From contig CALWKZ010000078.1 in NCBI GenBank assembly GCA_944381385.1, forward strand, positions 1 to 37,303: a stretch of DNA of 37,303 bases. Reading direction: 5' to 3'. Below the pieces are notes generated by a model. The model was not told where the DNA came from, did no database searches, and saw nothing but the letters and a program-made list of their open reading frames with translations. A program made the translations under genes and the position numbers. The stretch is from an uncultured Anaerotignum sp. (GTDB lineage: Bacteria > Bacillota > Clostridia > Lachnospirales > Anaerotignaceae). Shown piece after piece: positions 1 to 9,426 of this stretch; the stretch's first letter is position 1, and each line of letters opens with the position of its first letter.

Positions 1-303
1 GGCGGATTGATCCGAACACCGCAGAATTTTCTGGAAGCGGTGAAAAAGGCGGGCGTTCCCCTTTGGATACGTCATGTGGTGGTGCCTGGCCTGACGGATA
101 GCCAGCGGCACATAGAAAGCCTGGGGGAATACATCAGAACCATTCCCCATGTGGAGCGGATCGAACTGCTGCCCTATCATGTGATGGGCGTGGAAAAATA
201 CCATGTGATGGGTATCCCCTATACACTGGAAGGCATACCGCCTATGGGAAAAGAGGAAACAGAGCGCTTACAGGCGCTGATTCGGAAAACGGCAGGAAAA
301 TAA
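1..303 (+). CDS. pflA: Pyruvate formate-lyase activating enzyme, C-terminal fragment
   Basis: This is the 3' end of a gene that starts before the window; frame 1 is open from base 1 to the TAA at 301-303. PflA is a radical-SAM enzyme that installs the glycyl radical on pyruvate formate-lyase. The visible 100 residues match its C-terminal part: IRHVVVPGLTD, then HVERIELLPYHVMG and a terminal LEGIPP segment. The CxxxCxxC cluster motif lies in the missing N-terminal half. pflB starts 37 bp downstream on the same strand, which supports the call. The pflA-pflB order is the reverse of the pflB-pflA order in E. coli. Confidence 0.88.
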   Translation, partial: GGLIRTPQNFLEAVKKAGVPLWIRHVVVPGLTDSQRHIESLGEYIRTIPHVERIELLPYHVMGVEKYHVMGIPYTLEGIPPMGKEETERLQALIRKTAGK

Positions 304-339
304 CAAAAATGTGGTTGAATCGCGAAAGGATGATATAAA

Positions 340-2574
340 ATGCAGAATGCGGCATGGAAGGGTTTTCACGAAGGAAAATGGATGGAAGAAATCGACGTTA
401 GAAATTTTATTCAGAAAAATTACACACTGTATGAAGGAGATGACTCCTTCCTGGAGGGTGTTACAGATAAAACAGAAAAAGTATGGGGCAAATGCCATGA
501 GCTGATCCTGGAAGAAATGAGAAAGGGCGGCGTTCTGGATGTGGAAACAAATATCGTTTCCGGCATCGACAATTTCGCTCCCGGCTATATCGACAAGGAA
601 AACGAGGTCATCGTGGGCTTGCAGACAGACGCGCCCCTGAAACGCATCGTCAATCTGTACGGCGGCATGAAAATGGCCAAAAGCGCGCTGGATCAGTATG
701 GCTATCAGCTGAACCCTCAGCTGGAAAAGGATTTCCACGCTTACCGCAAGACCCATAACGAAGGCGTTTTCGACGCATATCCCAAGAGAACAAAAGTAGC
801 CAGACACGTGGGCCTGCTGACGGGCCTGCCCGACGCATACGGCAGAGGCCGTGTCATTGGGGACTACCGCAGAGTATCCCTGTACGGCATTGATATCCTC
901 ATTGCGGAGAAGGAAAAGGAACTGGACAATCTGGACGGTATGATGACAGATGAACTGATCCGCCTGAGAGAAGAAGTACGGATGCAGATCCGCGCCCTGG
1001 AGGAAATGAACTCCATGGCGAAAAAATACGGCGTAGATATGAGCGCGCCTGCCAAAAACGCCAAAGAAGCCGTACAGTTCCTGTATATGGCATACTTGGC
1101 GGGGGTAAAGGAAAACAACGGCGCGGCTATTTCTCTGGGCCGTACCTCCACTTTCCTGGATATTTATCTGGAAAGAGACCTGAGAGAAGGCATTATCACA
1201 GAAAAAGAGGCCCAGGAATTGATCGACCAGTTCATCATCAAGCTGAGACTGGTGCGCCATCTGAGAACACCGGAATACAATGAGCTTTTTGGCGGTGACC
1301 CTACCTGGGTAACAGAGGCCATCGGCGGCGTCAGCATCAATGGCAAGCCTCTGGTAACGAAAAACTCCTTCCGTTATCTGCATACCCTGACCAATCTGGG
1401 CACAGCGCCGGAACCCAATATGACAGTTCTGTGGAGCCGTGACCTGCCGGAAGAATTCAAAAAATACTGCTCCAAAATGAGCATTTTGACAGACTCCATC
1501 CAGTATGAGAACGACGATGTGATGCGTCCTCTGTATGGTGATGATTACGCTATTTCCTGCTGCGTATCCGCGATGCGCGTAGGCAAGCAGATGCAGTTCT
1601 TTGGCGCCAGAGCCAATATCGCAAAATCCCTGCTGCTGGCACTGAACGGCGGTGTGGACGAACTGCAGAAGGTGCCTGTTGTGCCGGACATCGCTCCTGT
1701 AACAGAGGGCGTGCTGAAATACGACGAGGTTTGGGATCGGTATAAAAAGGTTCTGGATTATGTGGCAGAGTTGTATGTGGATACCATTAACATCATCCAT
1801 TACATGCACGATAAATACGCTTACGAAGCAAGCCAGATGGCATTGCATGACGCTAATGTGGAGCGTCTGACGGCTTTCGGGATGGCGGGGATCTCCGTTG
1901 CGGCCGATTCCTTGTCTGCCATCAAATACGCGAAGGTTACCCCTGTCCGTGACGAAAACGGCGTGACCGTGGACTTTAAGGTGGAGGGAGAATTCCCGAA
2001 ATACGGCAACGATGACGACAGAGTGGATGATATTGCCGTGGAAGTGGCTACTTACTTCTCCAACGCTTTGAAGAAACATCCTATTTACAGAAACGCAAAA
2101 CATACCCTGTCCGCTTTGACCATTACCAGCAACGTAATGTACGGCAAAAAGACAGGCACAACGCCTGACGGCAGAAAGTACGGCGAGCCTCTGGCACCCG
2201 GCGCGAACCCTATGCATGGACGTGACGAAAACGGCGCGCTGGCTTCCCTGAATTCCGTAGCGAAGATCCCTTACAGAAATGTGTGCCAGGACGGCGTTTC
2301 CAATACCTTCTCCATCGTGCCTACCGCTTTGGGCAAGACAGAGGAACAGAGAATCGAGAACCTGATCCATATCCTGGACGGCTATTTCTATCAGGGCGCG
2401 CACCATCTGAATGTAAACGTAATGAACCGCGAGGTTCTCATTGACGCTATGGAGCACCCCGAAAAATATCCTACCCTGACCATCCGTGTTTCCGGCTATG
2501 CTGTAAACTTCAACCGTCTGTCCAAGGATCAGCAGAGAGAGGTTATCATGCGTACCTTCCATGAGGCAGTATAA
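340..2574 (+). CDS. pflB: Formate acetyltransferase (pyruvate formate-lyase)
   Basis: PflB converts pyruvate and CoA to acetyl-CoA and formate in anaerobic sugar fermentation, in the cytoplasm. The 744-residue product has the usual length. The adjacent catalytic cysteines are at about residues 407-408 in [11 protein letters not shown]. The glycyl-radical loop RVSGYAVNF is near the C-terminus, with the radical glycine at about residue 719. The ATG at 340 follows an AAAGGATG ribosome site. A terminator hairpin at 2619-2651 closes the unit. It is likely co-transcribed with pflA; the promoter lies outside the window. Nothing looks damaged. Confidence 0.97.
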   Translation: MQNAAWKGFHEGKWMEEIDVRNFIQKNYTLYEGDDSFLEGVTDKTEKVWGKCHELILEEMRKGGVLDVETNIVSGIDNFAPGYIDKENEVIVGLQTDAPLKRIVNLYGGMKMAKSALDQYGYQLNPQLEKDFHAYRKTHNEGVFDAYPKRTKVARHVGLLTGLPDAYGRGRVIGDYRRVSLYGIDILIAEKEKELDNLDGMMTDELIRLREEVRMQIRALEEMNSMAKKYGVDMSAPAKNAKEAVQFLYMAYLAGVKENNGAAISLGRTSTFLDIYLERDLREGIITEKEAQELIDQFIIKLRLVRHLRTPEYNELFGGDPTWVTEAIGGVSINGKPLVTKNSFRYLHTLTNLGTAPEPNMTVLWSRDLPEEFKKYCSKMSILTDSIQYENDDVMRPLYGDDYAISCCVSAMRVGKQMQFFGARANIAKSLLLALNGGVDELQKVPVVPDIAPVTEGVLKYDEVWDRYKKVLDYVAELYVDTINIIHYMHDKYAYEASQMALHDANVERLTAFGMAGISVAADSLSAIKYAKVTPVRDENGVTVDFKVEGEFPKYGNDDDRVDDIAVEVATYFSNALKKHPIYRNAKHTLSALTITSNVMYGKKTGTTPDGRKYGEPLAPGANPMHGRDENGALASLNSVAKIPYRNVCQDGVSNTFSIVPTALGKTEEQRIENLIHILDGYFYQGAHHLNVNVMNREVLIDAMEHPEKYPTLTIRVSGYAVNFNRLSKDQQREVIMRTFHEAV

Positions 2575-2618
2575 TTAAGGATAGATTTCATTTTACAACT
2601 TCAAAAAATACGCTCAGA

Positions 2619-2651
2619 AGCACGAGCCTGCAAAACAGGCCCGTGCTTTTT
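2619..2651 (+). terminator. Rho-independent terminator after pflB
   Basis: AGCACGAGCCTG (2619-2630) and CAGGCCCGTGCT (2636-2647) form a stem around a CAAAA loop, followed by a T run. It separates the pfl genes from the ferredoxin-cupin-Hcp unit. Confidence 0.85.
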
Positions 2652-2687
2652 CTGTGGGGAAAAGACAATGGATATTCTTTTAAAAAC

Positions 2688-2729
2688 GTTGTTTTTGCAA
2701 CATAAATTTTTCGAAAACTAAAATATACT
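2688..2729 (+). promoter_or_regulatory. Candidate CRP/FNR-type activator site and -10 box for the ferredoxin-cupin-hcp operon
   Basis: A 14-bp dyad, GTTGTTTTTGCAAC, occupies 2688-2701. A -10 hexamer TATACT is at 2724-2729, with no good -35 hexamer at the normal spacing. Counting +1 at about 2736, the dyad centre (2694.5) falls at -41.5, the position used by class II CRP/FNR-family activators. HcpR, a CRP/FNR-family regulator, controls hcp in several anaerobes, so an HcpR-like protein is a reasonable guess. The half-sites match one another at four of five positions. No regulator gene is visible here. Confidence 0.45.
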
Positions 2730-2794
2730 GACCTCAGAAACAAAGAATAAATCAAATAAAACAGGGTATCCAAAGATGGAAAGGAGTGTTTTTT

Positions 2795-2980
2795 ATGAAA
2801 TATAAGGTAAATGACAGCTGTATTGGATGTGGTATGTGTACTTCTGTATGTCCCGCTGTTTTTCATATGGGGGATTCCGGACTGGCCCAAGCCATAGACG
2901 GAGAGGTAAAGGCGGAGGACGCCGCGGCGGCGGAGGAAGCCATGGGCGGCTGTCCTGTAGGCGCCATCGAACAGGCATAA
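2795..2980 (+). CDS. Monocluster [4Fe-4S] ferredoxin
   Basis: This small cytoplasmic electron carrier has 61 residues. The N-terminal CIGCGMCTSVCP gives C9, C12 and C15 (plus C19), and the distal GCPVGAIE gives C53. This is the pattern of single-cluster ferredoxins such as those of Thermotoga and Desulfovibrio. The middle (about residues 37-51) is Ala/Glu-rich. ATG 2795 was chosen over GTG 2786 because AAAGGAG (2780-2786) is correctly spaced for 2795 and overlaps 2786. It is the first gene of a tight group with the cupin and Hcp genes, so it may donate electrons to Hcp; that role is inferred. Confidence 0.92.
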   Translation: MKYKVNDSCIGCGMCTSVCPAVFHMGDSGLAQAIDGEVKAEDAAAAEEAMGGCPVGAIEQA

Positions 2981-2993
2981 AGGAGGAGAGAAA

Positions 2994-3338
2994 ATGGAAT
3001 ATATCAAAAATATCCCTCACGAAAGTGTCAGAAAGCTGGCGGAAGAGGTTCGGGCGGAAAAAGGCCAGATCGTTTCCAAGACTCTGGCCCAGAATCCTTA
3101 TGTGAGCCTGACGTTGTTCGCTTTTTCCAAGGGAGAGGAGATCGGCACCCATGATTCTCAGGGGGACGCCATGGTATATATATTAGAAGGAACAGGAAAG
3201 TTTGTGGTAGATGGCAGGGAGTATCTTCTGCAGGCGGGGGAAAGTCTGGTCATGCCGGCCAAAAAGCCCCATTCCGTTTTCGCGGAGGAGGATTTTAAGA
3301 TGCTGCTGACGGTGATTTTCCCGTTGGAGAAAGAATAG
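2994..3338 (+). CDS. Small single-domain cupin protein
   Basis: The 114-residue product is a one-domain cupin (cupin_2 type). The first motif is around [24 protein letters not shown] (about residues 51-74) and the second around [19 protein letters not shown]. One metal-ligand histidine remains in each motif. AAAGGAGGAG precedes the ATG. It starts 13 bp after the ferredoxin stop and ends 13 bp before hcp. The substrate is unknown. The position suggests a role in metal or redox stress linked to Hcp, but the sequence alone does not prove it. Confidence 0.85.
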   Translation: MEYIKNIPHESVRKLAEEVRAEKGQIVSKTLAQNPYVSLTLFAFSKGEEIGTHDSQGDAMVYILEGTGKFVVDGREYLLQAGESLVMPAKKPHSVFAEEDFKMLLTVIFPLEKE

Positions 3339-3351
3339 GAGGAGAAAAGAG

Positions 3352-4986
3352 ATGGAAATGTTTTGTTATCAGTGTCAGGAAACGGCGGGCTGCAAGGGCT
3401 GTACCAGAGTAGGCGTATGTGGGAAAACCCCTGATGTGGCCGCTATGCAGGACCTGCTGGTGTTTGTGTCAAAGGGACTTTCCGCTGTGACGACGCAGCT
3501 GAGAAAGGAAGGAAAGCAGGTATCCAAAGAAGTGAATCACCTGATTACCCTGAATCTGTTTGTGACCATTACAAACGCCAATTTTGATCTGGAGGCCATT
3601 GTGGCGAGAATCAAGGAAACACTGGCGGTCAAGAAAGAACTGCTGGCGCAGGTGGAAAAGAAAGAGAATTTGCCTGCGGCGGCTCTTTGGGATAGCCCGG
3701 AAAGCGGATTTATGGAAAAAGCGGCCCAGGTGGGGGTGCTGTCTACGGAAAATGAGGATATCCGTTCTCTGCGGGAGCTGATTACGTATGGTCTGAAAGG
3801 GCTTTCCGCTTATTCCAAGCATGCCAACGCCCTGCTGGAGGATAATGAGGAAGTGGACGCCTTTTTGCAGCGGGCTTTGGCGGCGACCTTGAACGACAGC
3901 CTTTCCGCGGAGGAGCTGGTAGCGTTGACGCTGGAAACGGGGAAATACGGCGTAGACGGTATGGCGCTGCTGGATCAGGCCAATACAGGAGCATATGGCA
4001 ATCCGGAAATTACAAAGGTAAAGATCGGCGTTGGCAAGAATCCTGGGATTCTGGTTTCCGGTCACGATCTGCGGGATCTGGAAATGCTGCTGGAGCAGAC
4101 CCAGGGCACTGGCGTGGATGTATATACCCATTCGGAAATGCTGCCTGCCCATTACTATCCTGCTTTTAAGAAATATTCTAATTTCTACGGGAACTACGGC
4201 AACGCCTGGTGGAAGCAGAAAGAGGAGTTCGAGTCCTTCCAGGGGCCAATCCTTATGACCACCAACTGCATCGTGCCGCCGAAGGACAGCTATAAGGACA
4301 GAATGTTCACCACCGGCGCGGCGGGCTATCCCGGATGCAGACATATCCCCGGCGGTATCGGCGAGAAGAAGGATTTTTCCGAGATCATCGAATTGGCGAA
4401 AACCTGTCCGGCGCCTGTGGAGATCGAGCAGGGAGAAATCGTCGGCGGTTTTGCCCACCATCAGGTGCTGGCGCTGGCGGATAAAGTGGTGGACGCCGTA
4501 AAATCCGGCGCCATCAAAAAGTTTGTCGTAATGGCAGGCTGCGATGGACGGGCGAAAAGCAGGGAATATTATACGGAGTTTGCCAAGGCCCTGCCCAAAG
4601 ACACTGTGATCCTGACGGCAGGATGCGCAAAATATAAGTACAACAAGCTGGAACTGGGAGACATCGGCGGGATTCCCCGTGTGCTGGATGCCGGTCAGTG
4701 CAACGATTCCTATTCTCTGGCGGTAATCGCTCTGAAGCTGAAGGAGGTCTTTGGTCTGGAGGATATCAATCAGCTGCCGATTATCTACAATATTGCCTGG
4801 TATGAACAGAAGGCGGTCATTGTGCTGCTGGCGCTGCTGTATCTGGGCGTGAAGAATATCCATCTGGGGCCGACCCTGCCTGCCTTCCTCAGTCCCAATG
4901 TGGCGAAGGTGCTGGTGGAAAACTTCGGCATTGCCGGCATCGGTACTGTAGAGGAGGATATGCGGCTGTTTTTCGGCGAAGCATAA
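3352..4986 (+). CDS. hcp: Hybrid cluster protein (hydroxylamine / nitric oxide reductase)
   Basis: Hcp carries an unusual Fe-S-O hybrid cluster and reduces nitric oxide or hydroxylamine under anaerobic nitrosative stress. The 544-residue length is typical. The N-terminal cluster ligands are C5, C8, C17 and C23 (C-x2-C-x8-C-x5-C), the class I pattern of strict anaerobes. Hybrid-cluster motifs are visible at [35 protein letters not shown] and [10 protein letters not shown]. The ATG at 3352 follows AGGAGG. It is the last gene of the ferredoxin-cupin-hcp unit; no clear T-tailed terminator follows, only the dispersed repeat at 5016. Confidence 0.96.
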   Translation: MEMFCYQCQETAGCKGCTRVGVCGKTPDVAAMQDLLVFVSKGLSAVTTQLRKEGKQVSKEVNHLITLNLFVTITNANFDLEAIVARIKETLAVKKELLAQVEKKENLPAAALWDSPESGFMEKAAQVGVLSTENEDIRSLRELITYGLKGLSAYSKHANALLEDNEEVDAFLQRALAATLNDSLSAEELVALTLETGKYGVDGMALLDQANTGAYGNPEITKVKIGVGKNPGILVSGHDLRDLEMLLEQTQGTGVDVYTHSEMLPAHYYPAFKKYSNFYGNYGNAWWKQKEEFESFQGPILMTTNCIVPPKDSYKDRMFTTGAAGYPGCRHIPGGIGEKKDFSEIIELAKTCPAPVEIEQGEIVGGFAHHQVLALADKVVDAVKSGAIKKFVVMAGCDGRAKSREYYTEFAKALPKDTVILTAGCAKYKYNKLELGDIGGIPRVLDAGQCNDSYSLAVIALKLKEVFGLEDINQLPIIYNIAWYEQKAVIVLLALLYLGVKNIHLGPTLPAFLSPNVAKVLVENFGIAGIGTVEEDMRLFFGEA

Positions 4987-5015
4987 ATATAAACGTATGG
5001 AGCATGAGTTTTAGG

Positions 5016-5187
5016 GCATCTTCATAAGAAAACAAATATTGCTAGAATCCTTGTAACTAAGAGGATTCCATCCATTTAATCCTGATTGGAATTGTTTTCT
5101 TATGAAGACAGCCGTTGCAGTTCCCCTTGAGAAATCAAGGAATAAGAAAATATTTGTTTTCTTAAGGGGAACCTGCTTTTTCTCATG
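5016..5187 (+). repeat. Dispersed inverted-repeat element, copy 1
   Basis: This fills most of the 358-bp gap between hcp and htrA. Its left stem pairs CTTCATAAGAAAACAA (5020-5035) with TTGTTTTCTTATGAAG (5092-5107). A second dyad pairs about 5116-5138 with 5155-5178 (GTTCCCCTT / AAGGGGAAC). The inverse orientation of the same sequence is at 24064-24257, sharing blocks such as GCTARAATCCTTGT, GATTCCA, TTTTCTTATG and GAAATCAAG. The rest of the gap, up to 5344, holds a possible TATACT -10 box for htrA at 5297-5302 without a convincing -35. Confidence 0.75.
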
Positions 5188-5344
5188 CTCTTTTCTTTTT
5201 TTGCATAAGATAAGGGTGCAGAAAAATGAACAGTTTATGAAAGGCATTTTCAAAAAATGTTTATGCAGTGTTCATACTTTGTTCAAAATGATGGATTATA
5301 CTGGTTTCATAAAGAAAAAGAAATTACGGATGGAGGTAATCAAT

Positions 5345-6799
5345 ATGTATGATCCGAATGATAATAATGAAATGAAAAACAACGACAGAGAAGAACAGAA
5401 AAAGGAATATCCCACATATTGGGAAAATCCCGCTCTGGCAAAAAAAGAGCAGGAAACAGACTATACGCCGGAGGATGTGCCTGTAACAGGTACTTATTCC
5501 ACGGCTTCCCAGGAGGAGGCTCGGGAAACATATCAGACAGAGACGAGAAGAGAAGAGCAGCAGACAGAAGAGAGAAAAGCGGAAGGAGCCGATGGCCGCC
5601 AGGATGCGGAAGGTGTCAGAGAAGCACACCGCAAGGCCTGCTATGAGGAAAGAATCAAGCATCATAAGCCCAGATCCAATGGATGGGCGAAGCTGATTGC
5701 TGGGTGCCTGATCGTAGGCCTGGCCGGCGGCACCAGCATCGGCGCTGGCTATGGTATGATTGAGCACCATTATGGCAGCGATTCCAAAGAAATTTCTACA
5801 GGTATCACGCAGGTATCTACGGTTTCTTCCAGCACAGGCCTGTCGGCAGTGGATATCGTGAAAAACGTAAAGCCTTCCGTTGTCAGCATTTCCACCGTTA
5901 TCGAAGGCACCACAGAGTATATGAGAGGCATTTATATCCCTTATGAGGGCGAAGGCGCCGGCAGTGGTATTATCTTTTATCAGGATGATGATAAAGTAGC
6001 CATTGTTACAAACAATCATGTTATTGAGGACGCGACAGAGGTTTATGTAACCTTTGATGGAGATGTTTCCGTGAAAGCTCAGGTAGTAGGTACAAAAGCG
6101 GATTCTGATCTGGCGGTACTGACTGTATCCAGAAGTGATTTGAAGGAAGCTGGCATTGACAGCGTATCTGTTGCCACATTCGGCAATTCCGATGAACTGG
6201 AAGTAGGCGAAGGTGTAATTGCCATCGGCAACTCCATGGGTCTGGGCCTGTCTGCTACAGACGGCATCGTTAGCGTAACGGAGCAGACCATCAGTGTGGA
6301 CGGCAATACATTGAATGTAATCCAGACCAGCGCGGCCATCAACAGCGGCAACAGCGGCGGCGCACTGGTAAATAGTGCCGGCGAGGTCATCGGTATCAAT
6401 ACGGCGAAGTATAATTCTACGATGACGGAAGGCATGGGCTATGCCATCCCCAGCAATGAAGTCATCCCTGTTATGGAATCCCTGCTGACAGAGGGTACGG
6501 CACCCTCTCCCTACATTGGCGTAATGGGTACCAATATTACAGAGGATAAGGCATCTTTGTATAAACTGCCTGTAGGCGCGCTGATCATGGAAGTGACAGA
6601 AGGCGGTCCTGCGGATCAGGCAGGGATCGAGGCAGGCGACATCATCACAGAATTCAATGGCAAGACCGTTATGGATATGGATACCTTATCCGAAATCATC
6701 AGTGGCATGGAAGTGGGTCAAACAGCATCTGTGCATATTATCCGGAATGGGGAAACAGGCATGGATCTGACCATTACCATTGCGGACAAAAATGCGTAA
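5345..6799 (+). CDS. htrA: Membrane-anchored HtrA/DegP-like serine protease with one PDZ domain
   Basis: This protein handles misfolded proteins outside the membrane. The 484-residue product has a charged, Glu-rich cytoplasmic N-terminus (about 1-112). One membrane segment follows at 115-138 (AKLIAGCLIVGLAGG). The trypsin-like domain has the triad H225 (TNNHVIED), D255 (ADSDLAVL) and S337 (GNSGGA). One PDZ domain spans about 389-482. ATG 5345 was chosen because GGAGG (5332-5336) is 8 bp upstream; frame-compatible upstream starts lie in the repeat and lack this site. A terminator follows at 6829. It appears to be a single-gene transcription unit. Confidence 0.95.
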   Translation: MYDPNDNNEMKNNDREEQKKEYPTYWENPALAKKEQETDYTPEDVPVTGTYSTASQEEARETYQTETRREEQQTEERKAEGADGRQDAEGVREAHRKACYEERIKHHKPRSNGWAKLIAGCLIVGLAGGTSIGAGYGMIEHHYGSDSKEISTGITQVSTVSSSTGLSAVDIVKNVKPSVVSISTVIEGTTEYMRGIYIPYEGEGAGSGIIFYQDDDKVAIVTNNHVIEDATEVYVTFDGDVSVKAQVVGTKADSDLAVLTVSRSDLKEAGIDSVSVATFGNSDELEVGEGVIAIGNSMGLGLSATDGIVSVTEQTISVDGNTLNVIQTSAAINSGNSGGALVNSAGEVIGINTAKYNSTMTEGMGYAIPSNEVIPVMESLLTEGTAPSPYIGVMGTNITEDKASLYKLPVGALIMEVTEGGPADQAGIEAGDIITEFNGKTVMDMDTLSEIISGMEVGQTASVHIIRNGETGMDLTITIADKNA

Positions 6800-6828
6800 C
6801 GCACGGCATTACAGTGCTTTTCTATACT

Positions 6829-6862
6829 GGGCAGACGCAAAAGCGTCTGCCCTTTGTGATTT
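6829..6862 (+). terminator. Rho-independent terminator after htrA
   Basis: GGGCAGACGC (6829-6838) pairs perfectly with GCGTCTGCCC (6843-6852) around AAAA and is followed by a T-rich stretch. It isolates htrA from the division cluster. Confidence 0.85.
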
Positions 6863-6912
6863 TAAAATCATTTTTTGCGGGAAATTGTCAGCGCAGAAAA
6901 TACGTCATCCTA

Positions 6913-6941
6913 TTTACCATAATAAAAAAATGTATTATAAT
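6913..6941 (+). promoter_or_regulatory. SigA-type promoter of the hlyD-like/yggS/sepF cluster
   Basis: TTTACC (6913-6918), a 17-bp spacer and a perfect TATAAT (6936-6941) lie 44 bp before the first gene. No other good promoter is apparent between closely spaced genes until about 11572, so it may serve a long operon. Confidence 0.65.
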
Positions 6942-6984
6942 AAAATGATGTTATGGAAAAAAACAAAAAGACAGGAGGATTCCC

Positions 6985-8640
6985 ATGAAAAAAGGTTCCT
7001 CAGGAAATAGGAAAAAACGGCTTCGGAATCAGGAGCCCAATCCTGCGAGACATCAATACCCAACTCGGGATAATGTATATGAATTCAGAAAGTATCAGCA
7101 GCGTGCCAGAGAAAAGGAAAGCAGGCATTATCGTCCTGCGCAGCCGCAGACAAGGCCGGTTTCTGTGCCAAGACAGAGAAATCATACCAGAAAAAGAAGA
7201 ACCGGTTCCGGCAGAGTGCTGCCCATGTTCGTTTTTGTGGTCATCGCGCTGTATTTGATCGGCCAGATTTTTTCTATGGCTGTCCGGAAGCCGGAGATCA
7301 GTGTGGAAACGGTGACCTACGGTACTATTGATACGCCGGAAAGCTTTCAGGGGCTGATCGTACGGGATGAAGTTGTGGTGACGGCTAACCGGGCGGGAAC
7401 GCCTTTTTATCAGTATGCCGAAGGAGACAATGTAAAAAAATCGGCTGTGATATGTAACATCAAGGACACGGATTCCACTGATGTTCTGGAGGACAAGCTG
7501 GCCAATATTGACGCAGATATCCTGGAAAGCCAGAAGGAACGGGCAGATCTGTCCGCTTTTGCAGAGGATATTCAGCGGCTGGAGCATAATATAAAAAGCA
7601 CTGTGGACGCTTTTGCCGGCAAGTCTATGTCGGAAAGCATGTCCTATCTGTATTCCATGCGTACCCAGCTGGAAAGCAGCATCAACCAGAGAAATGAGAT
7701 CTGGCTGTCAGAAAACGTAGAGGGCCTTTCCCAGCTTAATGAGGAAAAAAATGCTTATGAGCAGCAGCTTTCCCAGAGCATGAGCTCTTTAACGGCGCCG
7801 GAAAGCGGTATCCTGGCTTTTACTTATGACGGGCTGGAGGAAACGCTGACACCGGAAACGATCCCGGAAATCTCTGTGGATCAGATCAGCGGAAATGAGA
7901 AAATGACCTCCATTTCCAAAGTGGGCAATGTGGTGGAAGGCGACCCTGTATTCCGTATCGTCACCAGCAACCGCTGGTATATCATTACTTCGCTGCCTGC
8001 GGCGGATGTGGCGGACTGGGAAGTAAATACATGGAAGAAGATCAATCTGATTGGAGAAGAGGGGACTTATCAGGCGACGGCCACGGTGGAAAGCGTGGAA
8101 AAAGGCGAAAGCGAAAGCAGAGTGGTGCTGTCCTGCAACGCATATCTGAATGAGTTCATCAATAACCGCCTCATTACCATCCAGCTGGAAAGCACAGCGG
8201 TACAGGGGCTGAAGATCCCCAATAACGCCATTGTGGAAAAATCCCTGCTGAAGATCCCCGTGGAATGCCTGACGGAAAGCGGAGGCAATCAGGGCTTCCT
8301 GCTGGTCAATGGTTCTAATTCCAAATTTGTGACGGCACAGATCGTTTCCAGCGACGAGTCTTATTGCTATATCGAGCAGGAAAACGGCTCCATCTCGCTG
8401 GGAGATGTGATCCTGCAGGGAACAGGCGAAACGGCATCGGAATATACCGTATCCGAAGTAGCGTCCTCGCCGGGGGTATATGTGGCAAACAGTTCCATGG
8501 CAAAATTTGTTTCCATCCGTATCCTGGAGCAGAATCAGGAGTATGCGATTGTGGAATCTGCCAGCACCTATGGCCTGCAGGCTTACGATACCATTGTATC
8601 CGACGCGAAAAACATTACGGAGGGTCAGTCGATCTATTGA
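6985..8640 (+). CDS. HlyD-like membrane-fusion/periplasmic-adaptor type protein
   Basis: The 551-residue protein has a very basic cytoplasmic N-terminus (about 1-77, Arg/Lys/Gln-rich) and one membrane segment at about 78-98 (RVLPMFVFVVIALYLIGQIF). The large external part has the barrel-sandwich/lipoyl-like signature of HlyD-type adaptors around VTYGTIDTPESFQGLIVRDE and a helical middle (about 165-260). AGGAGG precedes the ATG. No partner transporter lies nearby. Its place at the head of the yggS-sepF-divIVA cluster suggests an envelope or division role rather than drug efflux; this is inference. Confidence 0.75.
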   Translation: MKKGSSGNRKKRLRNQEPNPARHQYPTRDNVYEFRKYQQRAREKESRHYRPAQPQTRPVSVPRQRNHTRKRRTGSGRVLPMFVFVVIALYLIGQIFSMAVRKPEISVETVTYGTIDTPESFQGLIVRDEVVVTANRAGTPFYQYAEGDNVKKSAVICNIKDTDSTDVLEDKLANIDADILESQKERADLSAFAEDIQRLEHNIKSTVDAFAGKSMSESMSYLYSMRTQLESSINQRNEIWLSENVEGLSQLNEEKNAYEQQLSQSMSSLTAPESGILAFTYDGLEETLTPETIPEISVDQISGNEKMTSISKVGNVVEGDPVFRIVTSNRWYIITSLPAADVADWEVNTWKKINLIGEEGTYQATATVESVEKGESESRVVLSCNAYLNEFINNRLITIQLESTAVQGLKIPNNAIVEKSLLKIPVECLTESGGNQGFLLVNGSNSKFVTAQIVSSDESYCYIEQENGSISLGDVILQGTGETASEYTVSEVASSPGVYVANSSMAKFVSIRILEQNQEYAIVESASTYGLQAYDTIVSDAKNITEGQSIY

Positions 8641-8662
8641 AAATATGAAGGAGATGACTAGG

Positions 8663-9367
8663 ATGCAGAGCATCAGAGAAAATATCCTCAAGGTAGAGGA
8701 AAAAGTCGCCGCTGCGGCGGAAAGAAGCGGCAGAAAACGGGAGGACGTGCTCCTGCTGGCTGTCAGCAAGACAAAGCCGGTGGAGGTGATCCGGGAAGCC
8801 GTAGACTGCGGCTTGACTTCTCTGGGAGAAAACAAGGTCCAGGAGATCATGGAAAAATATGAACCTATGGGTCCCGGCGTTCATTGGCATTTGATTGGAC
8901 ATTTACAGACAAATAAGGTAAAATATATTATTGACAAGGTGGATATGATCCATTCTGTAGACAGCTTGCGTTTGGCGGAGGAAATCGACAAGCGGGGCGC
9001 CGCAAAGGATATTGTGATGCCGGTGCTGATCGAGGTAAATATGGCGGATGAGGAAAGCAAATTCGGCGTAAAGCCAGAGGAGGTAGAAAACCTTCTGCGG
9101 CAGCTTTCCCAGCTGGAGCATATTTCGGTCAAAGGTTTGATGACCGTAGCGCCTTTTGTCGAGGAACCTGAGGAAAACAGGGTATATTTCCGTAAAATGC
9201 GAGAATTACTGGTTGACATGAACGCCAAAAAAATTGATAATATAACCATGGACCAGCTGTCTATGGGCATGACCGGCGATTATGAGGTTGCCATCGAGGA
9301 AGGGGCGACCATCGTGCGTGTCGGAACCGGTATTTTTGGTGAGAGATTTTATCCTGACCGCGGCTGA
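8663..9367 (+). CDS. yggS: PLP homeostasis protein, YggS/PROSC family
   Basis: YggS family proteins bind pyridoxal phosphate in a single barrel domain and maintain PLP and amino-acid balance; no enzyme activity is established. The 234-residue length is standard. The PLP lysine is K36 in LLAVSKTKP. Conserved HWHLIGHLQTNK, SVDSLRLAEEI and LSMGMTGDYEVAIEEGAT... motifs follow. ATG 8663 was preferred over ATG 8654 because AAGGAG (8648-8653) directly abuts 8654 but is well spaced for 8663. It stands just upstream of sepF, a common arrangement in Gram-positive bacteria. Confidence 0.95.
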   Translation: MQSIRENILKVEEKVAAAAERSGRKREDVLLLAVSKTKPVEVIREAVDCGLTSLGENKVQEIMEKYEPMGPGVHWHLIGHLQTNKVKYIIDKVDMIHSVDSLRLAEEIDKRGAAKDIVMPVLIEVNMADEESKFGVKPEEVENLLRQLSQLEHISVKGLMTVAPFVEEPEENRVYFRKMRELLVDMNAKKIDNITMDQLSMGMTGDYEVAIEEGATIVRVGTGIFGERFYPDRG

Positions 9368-9426
9368 GAAAGCAGAATACATACTGCGGCAAATGCAAGG
9401 AATTACATCTAGGAGGATATGGAACA

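Noticed and set aside
268-2562. Long open frame antisense to pflB
   Set aside because: PflB on the plus strand has all catalytic motifs; the antisense frame is a codon-bias shadow with no ribosome site or recognisable domain.
5011-5253. 80-codon minus-strand frame between hcp and htrA
   Set aside because: It is the coding shadow of dispersed-repeat copy 1; no ribosome site and no independent support.
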